In this document: piece by piece, positions 13,883 through 27,077 of the stretch | Position numbering within the stretch: the stretch's first letter is position 1 | Layout: every line of letters starts with the position of its first letter | Assembly: GCA_000328365.1 (NCBI GenBank) | Contig: KB299619.1 | Location: 370,201 to 434,200 of the forward strand | Source of the DNA: Capitella teleta | Taxonomy: Eukaryota > Annelida > Polychaeta > Capitellidae | Direction: 5' to 3' | DNA: 64,000 nucleotides | Position numbers and translations under genes: made by a program | Notes under the pieces: model-generated | Database searches by the model: none | What the model was told of the DNA's origin: nothing | The model's input: only the letters and a program-made list of their open reading frames with translations

Positions 13883-14985
13883 CAGTCAAAGCTCGTTATT
13901 ACGAACCTAAATGTTTATGGCCAATGGGCCATGAAAATTAGTTCGTAATATCAAGAGTTCTATATATCAGGAGAACATTAAATTATCCCGAGAAAAAAAA
14001 ACGTAATGGTTCATTAGTTGACGTCACATGTGTTTCAACACCTGACAGAAAACCTTTGTTGAGGGTTTTTCATGGCATAAAATTAATGCATCATGACATA
14101 CAATCCCTTAGTAAAAAGAGATTCAATAGTGGATTGTTTAAGCTTATGCTGCGATGCTGAGGTAAATCCATCCAGTGAAGTGAGGGGTTTGAACACATCA
14201 TCTGCGTTTGCACATGATTGCTCAAACGACTGCAATTGCTGCTGTGTGGGTCACTGCGTTGTTTTCCTCATCGCTTTCATCCTCTTCATCGTCATTCGAA
14301 CCTGTTTGGGCTGACTTAGATTCTTTAATGGTATCAATTATGTCATTGTCGGATGCGACCTGGCATGTTTCGACATGATCATCCAGGTTAGAGTACTCCT
14401 CAGCTGTGCAGACATCAGCCTCTATGGCACGGGCGCGGCGTCTTTTGAGTAAGTTTGGAGTAATTTCAATTAGCGTTTGGAGAATGTTAGCGATTGATCT
14501 CTTTGGCGGCATGATTACCGTGATCGTTTCATTTGTCTCAGCTCAAACAAAAGATAAAGAAACCGATCACCACTTTGAAATTGCCGGCCTGCTCGACAAC
14601 AAAGCGGCGACTGACTCGGCTTTGATATTCATTAAAGAACGAGGTGTGAAATATCACAGTTAGCTTGCATAATAGGGTAGATTGAGCGGAGTGGCACGTG
14701 AGAGGTAAACAGCATTTGCTCGAGAGGGGTATGAATATTGCTTCAATGAGTAATATTTTGAATTTTGATTGACTATCACATTGTGGGTTCGTATTTGCAG
14801 GAGTCATCTCTGCTCAGGGGACTGGATATTTGGTTCGTATTAACCCGAAGTTCGAACAAAGCGAAGTTCGAATTATCCGTTGAACCTGCAATGTTAAATG
14901 ATAGGGATCTGGCGGGGACGCTAAAATTAGTTCTATATAACCAGAAGTTCCATACATCAGAGTTCGTAATAACGAGCTTTGACTA
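13883..14985 (-). mobile_element. Tigger/pogo DNA transposon, internally deleted, with transposase C-terminal remnant
   Basis: The left end, CAGTCAAAGCTCGTTATTAC after TA, and the right end, AGTCAAAGCTCGTTATTACG on the reverse strand, form long terminal inverted repeats of about 1.1 kb spacing. Between them, on the minus strand (14093-14512), lies the tail of a Tigger/pogo transposase: EEYSNLDDHVETC, DIIDTIKE, an acidic DDEEDESDEE run, AVTHTAA and then, after a frameshift near 14222, FEQSC and QSTIESLFTKG. The DDE catalytic core is absent and 14512-14960 has no transposase similarity, so this is a deletion derivative that could only have moved in trans. The closing motif resembles the PCNA-binding PIP box known from pogo transposase. 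Confidence 0.85.
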
Positions 14986-16179
14986 TGTATACTATGTAGA
15001 CTCACATGTACAGTAGGCCAAAAAGGACACCCTTTACATATCAGTGATGGTAGATATATCCATGTATTCCCTACGGAGTGTCGCACCGTGTTTCCATGTA
15101 ACCATCATCGTACTTTTTGTTTATCTTCCACAAAAGCGGCTGTCAGCACTCGTGGGGCCTGCATTACACCCCACGGGGACGCAAAATCTGCGATTCCTTT
15201 GGTGAATAAATTATGATGACAAAACGGCCTGTCATAATACCCAAAAATACCTCTGATCCCGACTGGTGCCGCGATGTCTCGAGTACTCAGTCGACATGGA
15301 ACATGGCTTAATTATTTAAGACTCTCAAGGACACAAAGTCATTCAATATCCGATTCGTTGGTACTCTGCTGATGGATCTTCTTAACTTCTAGAGGTGATG
15401 GTTCGTGCTGACATCGATCATTCTAGAGCCACTGTGGTCGATCTCGACATTTGTTTTACGCTGCTCTAAGCGCTGACCTTTTTGGCATGGTGCTGAAATT
15501 AGAACGCAGTGGAGCTTGTTGGTTGGAGACGATTTCGAATTAATTATCAAGTAATATGATCATGCGGATGTGATAACAAGCAAATTTAAGCTGTTGCATG
15601 TTATATGTATACTGTTCATTTCATTTATATTCACAAAACTCTAGATGAAGCCACATGCTTCCAATCTCAGTATGTGTTCGATCGTGTGCTCATTTAGCTC
15701 ACAATGGACTGCACCCATGGCTCATTATCGCAGTAAATGGATCGGCAGGTGTTCTCTCTTCCCACCTGCGAACCAAGAAGGTGTTGGGTTCACAAGCGGT
15801 TGTTGACATCTATTGGTTCGTCCATGCAGATGCACGTGGTAATTGCAAACTAACAATTAAATGCTAATTTTAGTAATTATGCAAGGTCGATCCCTCCGAA
15901 GTATTCAAAAGCGAGCACAATTTGTGCAAAGTCTCCTCTTGAATGGCTGCCATACTCACAGATACATGGATCACCAAATGTTAGCCAGGATTACAGTTCC
16001 TTGGTGAGCCATGTAAAAAGGCATTCAAATGGGTCAGTGGGCTCAATTGAACCTTACAAAACATTCACCACCATTCCGCCAGCATCGCCGATGGAGCTTC
16101 AAACTTGGCTGATGTCCATATATGATCTCCACCTACGAGACTGTACATTGGTACAATTAATGTATATGTAGTCACCCAC

Positions 16180-16191
16180 GGGAATCGAACC
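16180..16191 (-). repeat. tRNA-derived SINE fragment (B box)
   Basis: The minus strand reads GGTTCGATTCCC, a perfect pol III B box, within CTAAGGGGTTCGATTCCC. A convincing A box at the right spacing was not found, so this is a SINE or tRNA-pseudogene fragment at most. Confidence 0.3.
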
Positions 16192-16325
16192 CCTTAGCAT
16201 TGGACTGAAATGGTTGTAGGAATACTCGATCAATTTTAGCCAAGCAAACTGGGGGAATTTTGTCAAAATGAATATATCGTTGATTTCGAAAATGCTGTTT
16301 TAAATGGCAAGGTTCTACACAGAGC

Positions 16326-16353
16326 CTTGTACTACACTAGTGTGTAGTACAAG
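16326..16353. repeat. Perfect 12-bp inverted repeat with 4-nt loop
   Basis: CTTGTACTACAC, loop TAGT, then GTGTAGTACAAG. No transposon ends or genes adjoin it. Confidence 0.9.
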
Positions 16354-18266
16354 CTGAAATTCACTGAAACACTCTGAAAAGTCCTGAAATGAACCGCAGT
16401 TGTCCATGTGAAGCGTTGTATTTGTCTTGTTCTTGCTCTGGTCGTTGAGATGAATCAAGATGCTATGAGGGGAAACTTGGAACTACTTCTATTAAAGTGC
16501 AAATCATTGCGCATAGTTACAGCTTGATACAAAACAGTATTGAGCAGTCTGTTCATCACCGCGCATTATAATGGACGCATTGTTCATGTCATCCTGCATT
16601 CCAATCAATTAGTCATCCCGCAATCAGAAGAGGCTAATCTGCATCCATTGTACACCCGATGAGAGCATCAGGGAAGGGAGTAGACCAGGTCAATTGATTA
16701 ACCAAGACAGCTTAATGACTTCCACTTGCGAGGCTGATGGATTGCATAATATGGCCTTAAGTGACACAGGATTCTCCCACTGGACGGTTTTAGCGCTGTA
16801 TAATATACATATAATTATCATAAATTTTCTAAACATAATTATGCACATGTATGTTGTATGTTTTGCACATGCATTTGCTGAAGTCGATCTATAGTACAGC
16901 ACAATATTTGTATTAGTAAATTATCAAGTAGAGACAGTAAGACAACTCAATTACCCCCGATGTGGACCGGCATGTTTACTATGTTTATTATATAGCCGAT
17001 CGTTCTACACAATCACGTGTCCCTCTCATCTCCGCGTGACAGTCACTTTACGAAGCCGGAAATTTGTCCTTTCTACTTTTTGGCAAGACGCAAGCTGTGC
17101 CCTACAATTGACGACCCCTTGCAGGGTGTTGTGTCAGGTAAAGGCCAATCGGATCGTCAAAATTAAATTCAGTAGAATTATTTATGGCTGTTCGACTTCG
17201 TGAGACCGATCCGGGATATAGCTGCGCAGCTAGGCTTCCTGGAAACAGGTCGGCCTCGGGTTGTTACAGAGAAGCAGGAACACAGATGCCTCGGGCGTCT
17301 GCTTTGACCGATAGTGACAGGGGGCATTGCAAGGGCTGTGTGGGGGCACATGACAAAGGGGTAACAGGGTGCCAAAATCACGGCTTTGTCTTCTGAAAGG
17401 GGAACTATGAACTGCATACGAGGATTAATTAGAACTATACTCGCCAAAGGGGTAAGGGAGGGCAACAATCTGAATTCGGAACTCAACGCAAAGGAAGTGT
17501 GGTATTGCTCTGTGTGTATATCTATAACATCTATACGGAGCTGTAATCAGAATGCTTATAGTGATAGATCTATCCCTCCACGCGAATGAATGATGCCTGC
17601 AACGAAGAACTGATTTTCGGGGAGTGTGCGATGGCCATAAGTCATGTGCTGCCTTTTGATCAGCGTTCATTTTGTTGCTAATCTTAGGCTTCGTTCCAGC
17701 AATAAACAATAATCTGGTGAACTCTGCTGGGAGCTGTTTGCCCAATTGCACTGCGAAGATTGCTCGCTCTGCAATTAATTCATCTCGACCTGGTAGACCT
17801 ATACACTGCGGTTTATATAATGCGATGTCATCGTCGCTCAAGAATTCATGCAATTGCTTCGTGTGTTTTTAGATCTCGTTATTGTTTACATCTTGTTTGG
17901 TGGATCCTCATGGAACTGTAATGTCTCGTTACGTTGTTATAGTTAGTGAATATTACCGGAATGGAAACTCTTTATTATTCAAAATTAGCGGACTGGATTG
18001 CGTATAGAGGTCACTGGTTTGATCCTATTGCCATCGTATTTTATAGATAGCACTTGAAAAAAATTCAGACATGCCAAACCCTCCTCTTCCCGTTCTCTTC
18101 CCCTCCACTTCCCCTCCTCTCCCCCTTTGTGTATAATAGGGGTGCATGCAATGGCTTACGACGATGCAAACGACCCGGAATGAGCCCATTACAGCCCTTC
18201 GAGTGGACAACCTGACCCAGTTGTAATGAATTGGAAGTGACAGTGTAATTCCGACCTGGGATCCAG

Positions 18267-18279
18267 GGGGATCGAACTG
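18267..18279 (-). repeat. Possible tRNA-derived SINE fragment (B box)
   Basis: The minus strand reads CAGTTCGATCCCC, one base from the B-box consensus GGTTCGANNCC. The surrounding sequence does not fold as a tRNA, so the call rests on the motif alone. Confidence 0.2.
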
Positions 18280-18874
18280 AAGGTTGACTAGGATGACTTA
18301 CACTCGAAAGCCCGGCTGCTGCCGTGTGCGTGTGTCTCCGTTTCAGTGCTTCACAACAACTGATCACGTGGGTATGCCTGCACCTCAGGCACTGCTCACG
18401 TCAACTGCATTGCAGGTGTGCCTCAATGAGAGTTTACTTCACGTCCCCTGACGCTTTGGGAGTTGATCTGTTACAGCTTATGTTATCTGCGTGACCAATT
18501 TTCCCTTCGGAGTTTCCTTTAGCAAAAATTAAGACAGTGATGCGTTCACTCGCCAAGTTAATTATCAATCACGAATTAATACAGGTATCAACTAGTGACT
18601 TGTAGTCTACTTAACTCTCTGGAAGTTTACGCCCTGCCTCAAGATTCAGATTGGACTCATTCTGTTTCAGTCGTGAAACTGTACAAAATATACAATTTAC
18701 ATAAATACAACCGATTGAAAATTCGTACAATATATGCCAAACGTCTCGCGTGAACATCTTGGCGTGACACCGTGTGGAAGACAAAAGCAAATCCTCATTG
18801 ACGATTGTGCGATCCATCTTCAGTCTCCACAGTGACATCCTCTGCCATCGAAAATGTCACTCGTGAAGCTTATA

Positions 18875-18960
18875 CAGTCAAAGCTCGTTATTACGAACCT
18901 TCAGGGGCCATAAAAAATTAGTTCGTAATATCAGGAGTTCTATATATGCGGAGAATACGA
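18875..18960 (+). mobile_element. Tigger-like element, left-end fragment
   Basis: CAGTCAAAGCTCGTTATTAC after TA, then AAATTAGTTCGTAATATCAGG and GAGTTCTATATAT, match the first 85 bp of the Tigger element at 13883. The matching right end is not seen in the following 2 kb, so this is a solo end or a severely truncated copy. Confidence 0.8.
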
Positions 18961-20382
18961 ATGTTCATTGCAAAATAAAAAATCGATCAAATCAGTCAAT
19001 AATTAAAGGGATAGGGAACTGAATTTTAAGTGATGTTCTATTGACTCATAGCACCAAATGATAGCATTCCGTGCCAAGAACACCATGCCTAGATGCAAGT
19101 GTAAGGAAATAATGCATTCCGAATATCGGGGTTAGCATTGCGCCTATGGGAGAATGGCTTCCATTACAAAGTATAGGAGGCAAACGTCAGCTGAGGGCCT
19201 GCCGTGATTGGTCCCGTTCCCCTCGTGAAGCTATCGATTTCAGCCAATTAGAGCAGATCATCTTCGCCATAAAAGGACATCTTTGTTGTTTACGAAACGA
19301 AAGCGCATGCGTGGTGCACTCTGGCTGACCTTTTTACTGTTTCAGGATGAGAAATCATGGTAGGTGTCCTAGAAGATTGCTTGTTAAAATAAGAAAAATA
19401 GCAAAAAAATATTTTTTGTTCGCGCCTGACTGGTGGCAAAATAATTATTCTATCTATTTTCGAAAAGAAAATAAAAAATATCCAGGGGTTTAGTGGCAAG
19501 ACACGCTGATATGACGAGACCCATTGTAAAAGATGGGGAACTCGGTGTTTCATCACAGCGACTGACGTCACGCCTAGTTATCAATATATCTCCCGCAAAA
19601 TCGTCAGCGATGATATTCCTTGTGTGGGCCAGGCATAGGAATCATTTTTGGTGCATCAAATAACGACTCAAAGTCCATTTTTAACCAGTTCTCCCTCCTT
19701 TTAACGTTATAATTCATGTAGTAGCGTAATTATTCAACATCAACATATTGATCGAAATTAAGGTAATGGAACATGATGTATTAATAGTAGTAATAATTTC
19801 ATGTGTTAGAACGAACACAGAATCAGATGTTCATTGTTTAAAACTTTAATGTGAAATCTCGACATTGCTCAGCTGGCTCGAGAGAGGCAACTCGTGTTAG
19901 GCAATTGATACAAGAGAGGTGAATAAACTGCGCCCTGGAGAACTTGCGAACTGCTCCACGTCGATCTCTGTTCTTGGTCTTGATGTATTGTACTATTCAA
20001 GTCCAACAATCATGCTAGAAAGTCTAAAAGCATGACGCAGGCTCAGATCTTGTCATCCAGGCGCTCAAATTACGTCAACAAATCTCTAAATAATAAGAAT
20101 AATTATTATTATTATTATGGGGTCGAAATATGTTCATGTTGGATTCTGAGTCATTGGGACTTATTGGTTTAACTGAGTATGAATGGGAGAGCGAGGACGC
20201 TGTGTTTACATTCCGCAGCACCTATCTTGAAATGTCTTGCATATTGATGCAATGTCTATGCTGTTCATAAACATAACATGATAACATGACGACATGATGG
20301 AGTTTTACGGTTCCATCCAAACAGAGTCACTGAAGAATTACAATTATAACGAATTACAATTATAATTCACATCATAACGCCC

Positions 20383-20468
20383 GTGGCCTGATCGGGTCTC
20401 GAACGCGGGACCTCGACCCCACGGTCAGCATTGGATTAAAGCCTGTTAAACACACTGAGCTCTTCGGT
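20383..20468 (-). repeat. tRNA-like head of a SINE or tRNA pseudogene
   Basis: On the minus strand an A box (GCTCAGTGTGTTTAACAGG) and a B box (GCGTTCGAGACCC) stand 34 nt apart, the spacing of a tRNA gene. The predicted acceptor arms (ACCGAAG and CAGGCCA) do not pair, so it is not a working tRNA. A tRNA-derived SINE is most likely. Confidence 0.5.
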
Positions 20469-21942
20469 GTCCTAGCTATGCTGTTCATAAAAGAACCTTG
20501 TTTTAAACATTAATAGCTTCAATAGTGTGCCTCTTCTTATAAATCAGAATTATGTCCAAAATGTTTATAATTGGGAATTATGTTGCTTAATATATATATA
20601 TATTTTTTTAAAGATTAGATTGAGTGAGAATCAGTCAATTCAAACGTCTTATGATAATTTAGTAGCCAATTGAGCTCATCATAATAATTATGTATCGTCA
20701 TTTTTCGAGTCGAAACGGTGATATCGATCCCTTCATCTTGATTTGTTACCATAGCAACCTTTTCGGGCAAATGAACCAAGTCCTCCATTACATAGTAGTC
20801 TAAGAACATTATGCACATTTTAAAAGATTATACGTACTATTTTTTTCGAAATGTCATCATTTTCTATCATTTCTCCGGTTGCGTGATATCTTGTGGTAAG
20901 GGTTCCTCTATCGCCTACCGTACCAAACGGTATCGTTTTCAATTGCATCTGTTTCTTCTGCAATGGCCTTCCTAGGCTGCCATGGTGCTGTCATGCCCGA
21001 CTGCGATCCATCCAAAGGAGCCATTGATGGCACGAATACCTCAAAGCAAACGAGGCAAAGTGACGCAAAACAGCGCAATTATCGCTTCAGTGGCACACCA
21101 TTTGTCGACTGGTTCGCCCATTACACGAAACACACCGTCATGACCGCCCACTGGCTGACGTCACTTGGCCCGTCGAACGCTCATCGTTAAGTTCAGTCTC
21201 CGGAGATAGCTAAACCGAATTGCGCAAGGACTGCTCTAGATGCGTGAGATGCTTTGAAATGGGCTTAAAAAAAACCCTCGTCGTGCTCATTGTTTTACTA
21301 CTCTCGCGAATGGTAGGACGTACTATATGCTGATGGAGTATTTGGGCGCATAGTGCTATATATGACATTCAAGCGGACACCGGATGTTGATTTTAAATTA
21401 TATAATGCGCGAACCTGTTGTTTTTTTGTTTGTTGTTGTTTTTTGGTTTTTTGTTTGTTTTTTTTTTTTTCGACCAATGAGGACTAATGCTAATCGCTGA
21501 GCGTGGTGCATTCTGGGATACAGGGGTGCGAGGTCAATAGTTCACCCTGATTTAGCCTTATAGCAAACCATGCTGACGGAACTCATTCGCTGATTAATCT
21601 CTTTGAGTATAGTATATCAGTTAGAGTTGCATGGAGTAGATGCTCAACTAATTACCTTTCCGTGAACACAATATTTTCTGACAGAATTGGGATGGTTTGT
21701 GAATAAGTCGAGAATCGGAAAGGTATCTTTCTTAGCTTCATAATCCCTTTCATTTGTGACAATTTGAAGGGAAATATATTAATTTATGTCATTGCTGCCT
21801 CACAACACATCGCATGTAGTCAGCACGGTCATTATAGCACATGTATGATTTTTGGTTCTATAAAATACAACTTTCCACACTCGATGACCTTAAAAGGGTG
21901 ATGCATTAATTGCATATATAAACGTACGCCGTACCAAACGAA

Positions 21943-21992
21943 GACCCATGACCCATGTCCCATGACCCATGTCCCATGACCCATGACCCGTG
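21943..21992. repeat. 7-bp tandem repeat, CCCATGA/CCCATGT
   Basis: About seven heptamer units alternate between CCCATGA and CCCATGT and end in CCCGTGC. It lies in noncoding sequence. Confidence 0.9.
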
Positions 21993-24876
21993 CACCCGCA
22001 CGTGCAAGCGCGGTTGTCACGTGAACTTTGGCGACATTGCAATCAGCTGATTGCACAGGTGACCTTTGAGACACCGTTCATTCCAAATGCCAATCGAAAG
22101 GGATCCAAATTTGAGGACAGCAACAAATATCCTCACGTGGATTGCACTCACAGATCAAATATCCGAATATTGCTCTCCTTTTGGCTTCTCTGTTATTTAC
22201 AAAGGGAACTCTTAATAACAGATCCATATATTGTGAGATGACCCAGGGCCCTTTGAGTCTACACCCCCACCCAGCGTCTGAAGTCTCCGGAGGGACATCA
22301 AAGGCAGCTGGTCAATATTAAAGGCAGACGACATGATAGCCCGTATAATTGTACAGGAATCGAATGACGTCGCCGCGCGGTCATTTCTGGCTAATAAGAC
22401 TGACCCTCCACTTCCGGCAAGCTAAGGAATGTGATTTGGCGATGGACGATAGAGATGCAAGCTTGAATCCTGAATGAAATGTGGGTGCACATGGGTCACG
22501 ATTCATTACTCATTATTTGTGTTGTGAAGAACAAATTGCAATCCTCCCCCATCGGAGCTATATGTCACCGACGAAACAACAGAGCATTATTGTCCCTCGT
22601 CCCAACTGATTTTTGATTGAATGTCTATGTAGCTATGTAGATAAGTCTTCTGTTTGTACTCATGAACCGTTATGTCTATGTTTATATGGCCAGTGGGTTG
22701 AAACAAATGCCCATGCACTTCGAAGCACACCAGTAACAAGTGCACTGTACTTAACCCTGCGACGTACTTTGATGATCGGCTTTTAGGTCATCAACCGAAT
22801 TCTCGCTTTGTTGTCTCAATTCCAACAAAACACATTTCAAGAAAATATCCAGTGATATACGCTTGACTTTCTAATCCCAGTTTCATGGCTGCATGACCAA
22901 AACAGTCAAATGAGTCAACGAAAGAAAGGTTTGCACCCAATACGATGATGGTTGCTCATTAGTAAAGCCACGATTCATTTGCACCTGGCAATACACACTA
23001 TTACACCTCTGTATACAACTTTCGGTTCCCTTTAGGATTTATTTGTAAACTTAAGTTATGTAACGTAAGGCAAACGTTTGATGCCCCATCACTCAAAGCA
23101 AAGTGTTTAAACGAATTTGCAAACCTCTAAGACTATGTTTACCTGAAAGCCCTTGTAACCTTTTTTTTTCTCCAAAGCTCTTTCAACTTTAAATTCTGTT
23201 TTGTTTTATCCTATTTAGCTGCATGATTTTATCGTTATCGTTATCGTCACAGTTATATATATCATTTAATTTTATTGGTTGATAGAGAAGTCGACTTTAA
23301 CATGATGATTTTCGCATCATTTTAGAAGTGCGCCACCAGGTTCTTAGGTTTCATGTTTGATATTTTCAACTGTTTCGTATTTGATCTCTTGTATCTGTAC
23401 GTTGGTTCAACTTCAACTTTTTAATCTACAACAGTTCTTCTTTGTCTGTGATAAAATTATTCATATAGTGTATCTAAATCTGTTTTAATTAAGTAACCCA
23501 AGCTCACCGACGCAAAACTTGGAAAATTAAACTTGGCTGCCTGCCTTTACAAAGTACGTCGTGAAAAGTGATTGGGGTTTGTCCAAAGACTCAGTGTGTT
23601 ACTTATATGTTGGACATAGTATATAATTGCCTGTGATTTCTATAAATTGAAATTGGCTCAAGATGCACGCATACAGAAAATCGTAGCATGGTTAACACAA
23701 TAGCCACGCAGGTGGAATGATGCTGTACATAACGACATTATCAAATCTAAAATGTTGAGTGCTGAAGAGAAGCCCTCGTTGTGTCAACTTAGGTGGCGCC
23801 ACCTGAGCAGAGAGAACATCAAAGCTCAGAATTCCATAATGAATCTGACCTCCGGGGTCTCACCAGTATTAGGCAATTGAATGTGCCTGCAACGCCCCTG
23901 GAATGGCCTGGATGCGAATGAGCTGCAACTGCTATAGCTTATATACACCGAAGAACCACGGAGCACAGAACTTTCATGCAATAAGCATTATAGCCACATG
24001 CAGGGGTATATTCAGTCTATTCACTGCATTGAATGCAATGGGCACAACCATGGGTGTGCGTGTTGCCGATTAATTAGAATAGCGAAATTGCAAATGAATT
24101 GAGGGTTTTAATGCCAGAGAGGTAATAATTCTGTCGGCTTCAATGGTCAACATTATCACTGCCATTCACATTGTGACAACCTTGTCAACCCAAGCCCCAC
24201 TGAATAGGGACATCAGCCTGATAAGCGATAACCTGAATTATATTAAACTTCTGGTACATTTAGGTCTCATTTGCATGTTATACGCTAGTCACATCCTCAA
24301 TTGTTCTATTAATCTACGCCATTGCTGCCAAATGCATTACATGCAACACACTCGCCATCAACGTATGGGATACTTTAGAATTGAAGATGAAATTTATCTT
24401 CGAATATCGATTTCCATTTTGTGTACATGTTTAAATGAAGAGTTATATCATTTTAATTCCTCTGAGTTTGAGTTTTGAGCCCGATAACTCGTTCAATTAG
24501 CTTTGTTGGATTACTTGAATAAACAATATATAAAATTGGACTTACACAGCCCATTTTTCTGTTGTTGTTGTTTTTGTTGTTTTTTTTTTTGTTTTTTTTT
24601 TTTCCATCAGCAGAATATAATGTTTCATTCGTGATTACTTTTTCAATCCATTGATTTTCCGACACATGGCTTGAATTATTTGATGTACACATTGTGGAAG
24701 AATACAAAGTGAGGATCGAAGTACGTCAAAGCCTGAAAAGGGACACGTAATTTATTAAATACGTGCACTTATTGGTGGGGTGGCAAGAGCTTGATTCGGT
24801 CTATGAGTGTGGCAAGTACATTATAGATGAATAGGGGAAAAATCGGATTGAGAGATTCTGTAAGAACAGGAATATA

Positions 24877-24910
24877 CAGAATGGGCAAAAAGTAGTCTAT
24901 CTACTCCATG
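24877..24910 (+). mobile_element. Transposon terminus, same family as 5378
   Basis: CAGAATGGGCAAAAAGTAG after TA, then TCTATCTACTCCATG, matches 5378-5411 with only a few differences. The sequences diverge beyond this point, as expected for degenerate copies or solo ends. Confidence 0.45.
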
Positions 24911-26228
24911 ATAAAGATCTCAATGCTTTTCCGTGGTGCTACGCATTTCGAATTAAGTGTTACAAAACAGATCGCAGTGTAAAAAATACGCAAAGATAAG
25001 AGAAATAAATACTTGGTATGTCATTAAATGTAATCAGAATGAACTTGCCCAGAAAAGATGAGACGTACTGATGCATGATTGGGTCATATTATAAAATAAT
25101 GCACATTTGTGTTTGTGTCAAGGCAACGTACATAGTTATGCGTTTTGAACTTGAGTATTCGAGGCCTCGAATATTTTTTTTTTTCATTTTTTTTTTTTTT
25201 TTTCGTATAGAGAAATATTGACGCACATCAAAAAAAGAAAGAAAAGAAGAACAGAAGAAAAAAAAAAAACCGAAAGAGTGTGTGGTGACGTTGCTATATA
25301 ACGACACTTGATGCACTAAATGCAGCAAATGGCATATGCAAGCACTTAATTGAAAACTCGATTCTTTTTCTTTAAAGAATTGATGATTCCATCCACCAAT
25401 TATTGACCATCAGACCCACTTTAGATTGACTAAACAATCTTAACTCTAAAATATATCGAAATTGGAGCATACTAATATTAATATACATGCTAATAATGGG
25501 CATATCGATAGCTGAAAGTGACTATTTGATTATTAGTTGTTGAGAGCTTTTGTATCTACGTGCATACATGTATATAGGTTACGTCAAAATCAGAAATGTT
25601 CGCTGCTAAATTATGGTGTATTTGATTGGCGTCTGCGGACACCTACCTTTGACACAACTGGACACACTTTTTAGACTCCTGATGGGACAGTCCTACTTTC
25701 ATGCCATCGGAATCGTCAGGTCAATACGCATGCGCAATGATATCCAAGTCCCACAAAACCCTTAGTGCTACTGGTTTGATGCATCACTTGCCTCTAAGAT
25801 GCATGAGATCATGGAAGTTTGTGAACCAACGGACGGTTGGATAATTTCCCATAATGGTTCTGTTAGGCCATTAAAATGTGTGTTCAATTAATGAAGCCTT
25901 AATATATATAGCTCTGTTCGAAATTATCGAACGAAATTATGACAAAAACACGTATTTTAGAATCTCATTTCAAAAATTTTTCCATCGATGCCCTCTACAA
26001 TATTTACGGGAGTCACTGTATGCCACTCTACGGATCCCAAATCATCGATTAGTTGGAACTCTGTAAATTGAAAGTAGCTCTCCTGTTTCTGATTTTTAAA
26101 GTTTTGTTACGTATAAATTAAAAATTCCAAGAAATCACTTCTCAACAAAATCCTCAAAATCATTCGGGATCTTGTATTTTCTCCTTTTTATCTCTGTTTG
26201 CCAGATTCACTCCAGAACAATTATCGTT

Positions 26229-26512
26229 CAACTGACCTCTAATGAAATAGAAATTGCCATATCCATCCTATGCTGCAACTGACCTTTCATGAAATAGAAA
26301 TTGCCATATCCATCCTATGCTGCGACTGACCTCTCATGGAATGGAAATTGCCATATCCATCCTATGCTGCGACTGACCTCTCATGAAATAGAAATTGCCA
26401 TATCCATCCTATGCTGCGACTGACCTCTCATGAAATAGAAATTGCCTTATCCATCCTATGCTGCGACTGACCTCTCATGGAATAGAAATTACCATATAAT
26501 ATACCTATGCTG
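26229..26512. repeat. 47-bp tandem repeat, six copies
   Basis: The unit starts CGACTGACCTCTCATGAAAT and ends CCATCCTATGCTG. Five copies are nearly identical; the last has diverged and contains an AT insertion. It precedes the (ATA)n tract and ends about 570 bp upstream of TMEM128. Confidence 0.97.
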
Positions 26513-26667
26513 CGAGTTATTTTATATAGTATAATTATATATGTACCATATTTGTTTGTTAATTTCTTTTATCTTTCTTTTTTTTCTCTTTCTCTTCATC
26601 CATATTGATGAGCTTCAATTTTCATTGCACGATTTACCATTTATATATTTTTGCGTTGTATTGCTGC

Positions 26668-26858
<191 letters not shown>

Positions 26859-27054
26859 CACAATATGACAATATATAATAATACAACGCATGAAATATGA
26901 TAGGGAAATATTGGTAAAATATTGTTCTTTCCTCAAGATTTAGCATGGAAATCATAGAATTATTTATTGATTCAGCTCTTCAGTCCTCCGCCTCTTCTAC
27001 TTGAGTACAATTATTGCCTTCAGGTTCCGACGATATGGGATATAAACGCGCCCT

Positions 27055-27077
27055 AACCCGGAAGTTTACACGTCAAC
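27055..27077 (+). promoter_or_regulatory. TMEM128 promoter-proximal ETS site and start context
   Basis: ACCCGGAAGT, an ETS-family core, sits about 14 bases before the ATG, whose context is CGTCAACATGG. An ETS site close to the start, with no TATA at normal spacing, is common in housekeeping genes. The start of transcription was not determined. Confidence 0.45.

Larger units (their letters stand above)
14986..18874. other. Intergenic, repeat fragments only
   Basis: Holds a TA-flanked CAGTAGGCCAAAAAGGACAC terminus at 15011, two tRNA-type B-box sites (16180 and 18267) and a perfect inverted repeat (16326-16353). Open frames at 17178-17853 on the minus strand have no domain that I recognise. No gene is called. 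Confidence 0.5.
18961..26228. other. Intergenic, no gene seen
   Basis: Contains scattered repeat fragments (tRNA-like SINE head at 20383-20468, 7-bp repeat at 21943, transposon terminus at 24877) and T- or A-rich runs near 21421-21470, 24570-24603 and 25176-25204. A GC-richer patch at 20900-21200 has a 75-codon open frame without a recognisable domain. GCGTGGTGCA-T-TGG words occur at both 19309 and 21503 and may be parts of one old repeat. Confidence 0.5.

Noticed and set aside
17178-17853. Minus-strand frames of 102 and 142 codons
   Set aside because: The first part (MHEFLSDDDIALYK) looks protein-like but no family, partner exon or promoter was found; insufficient to call.
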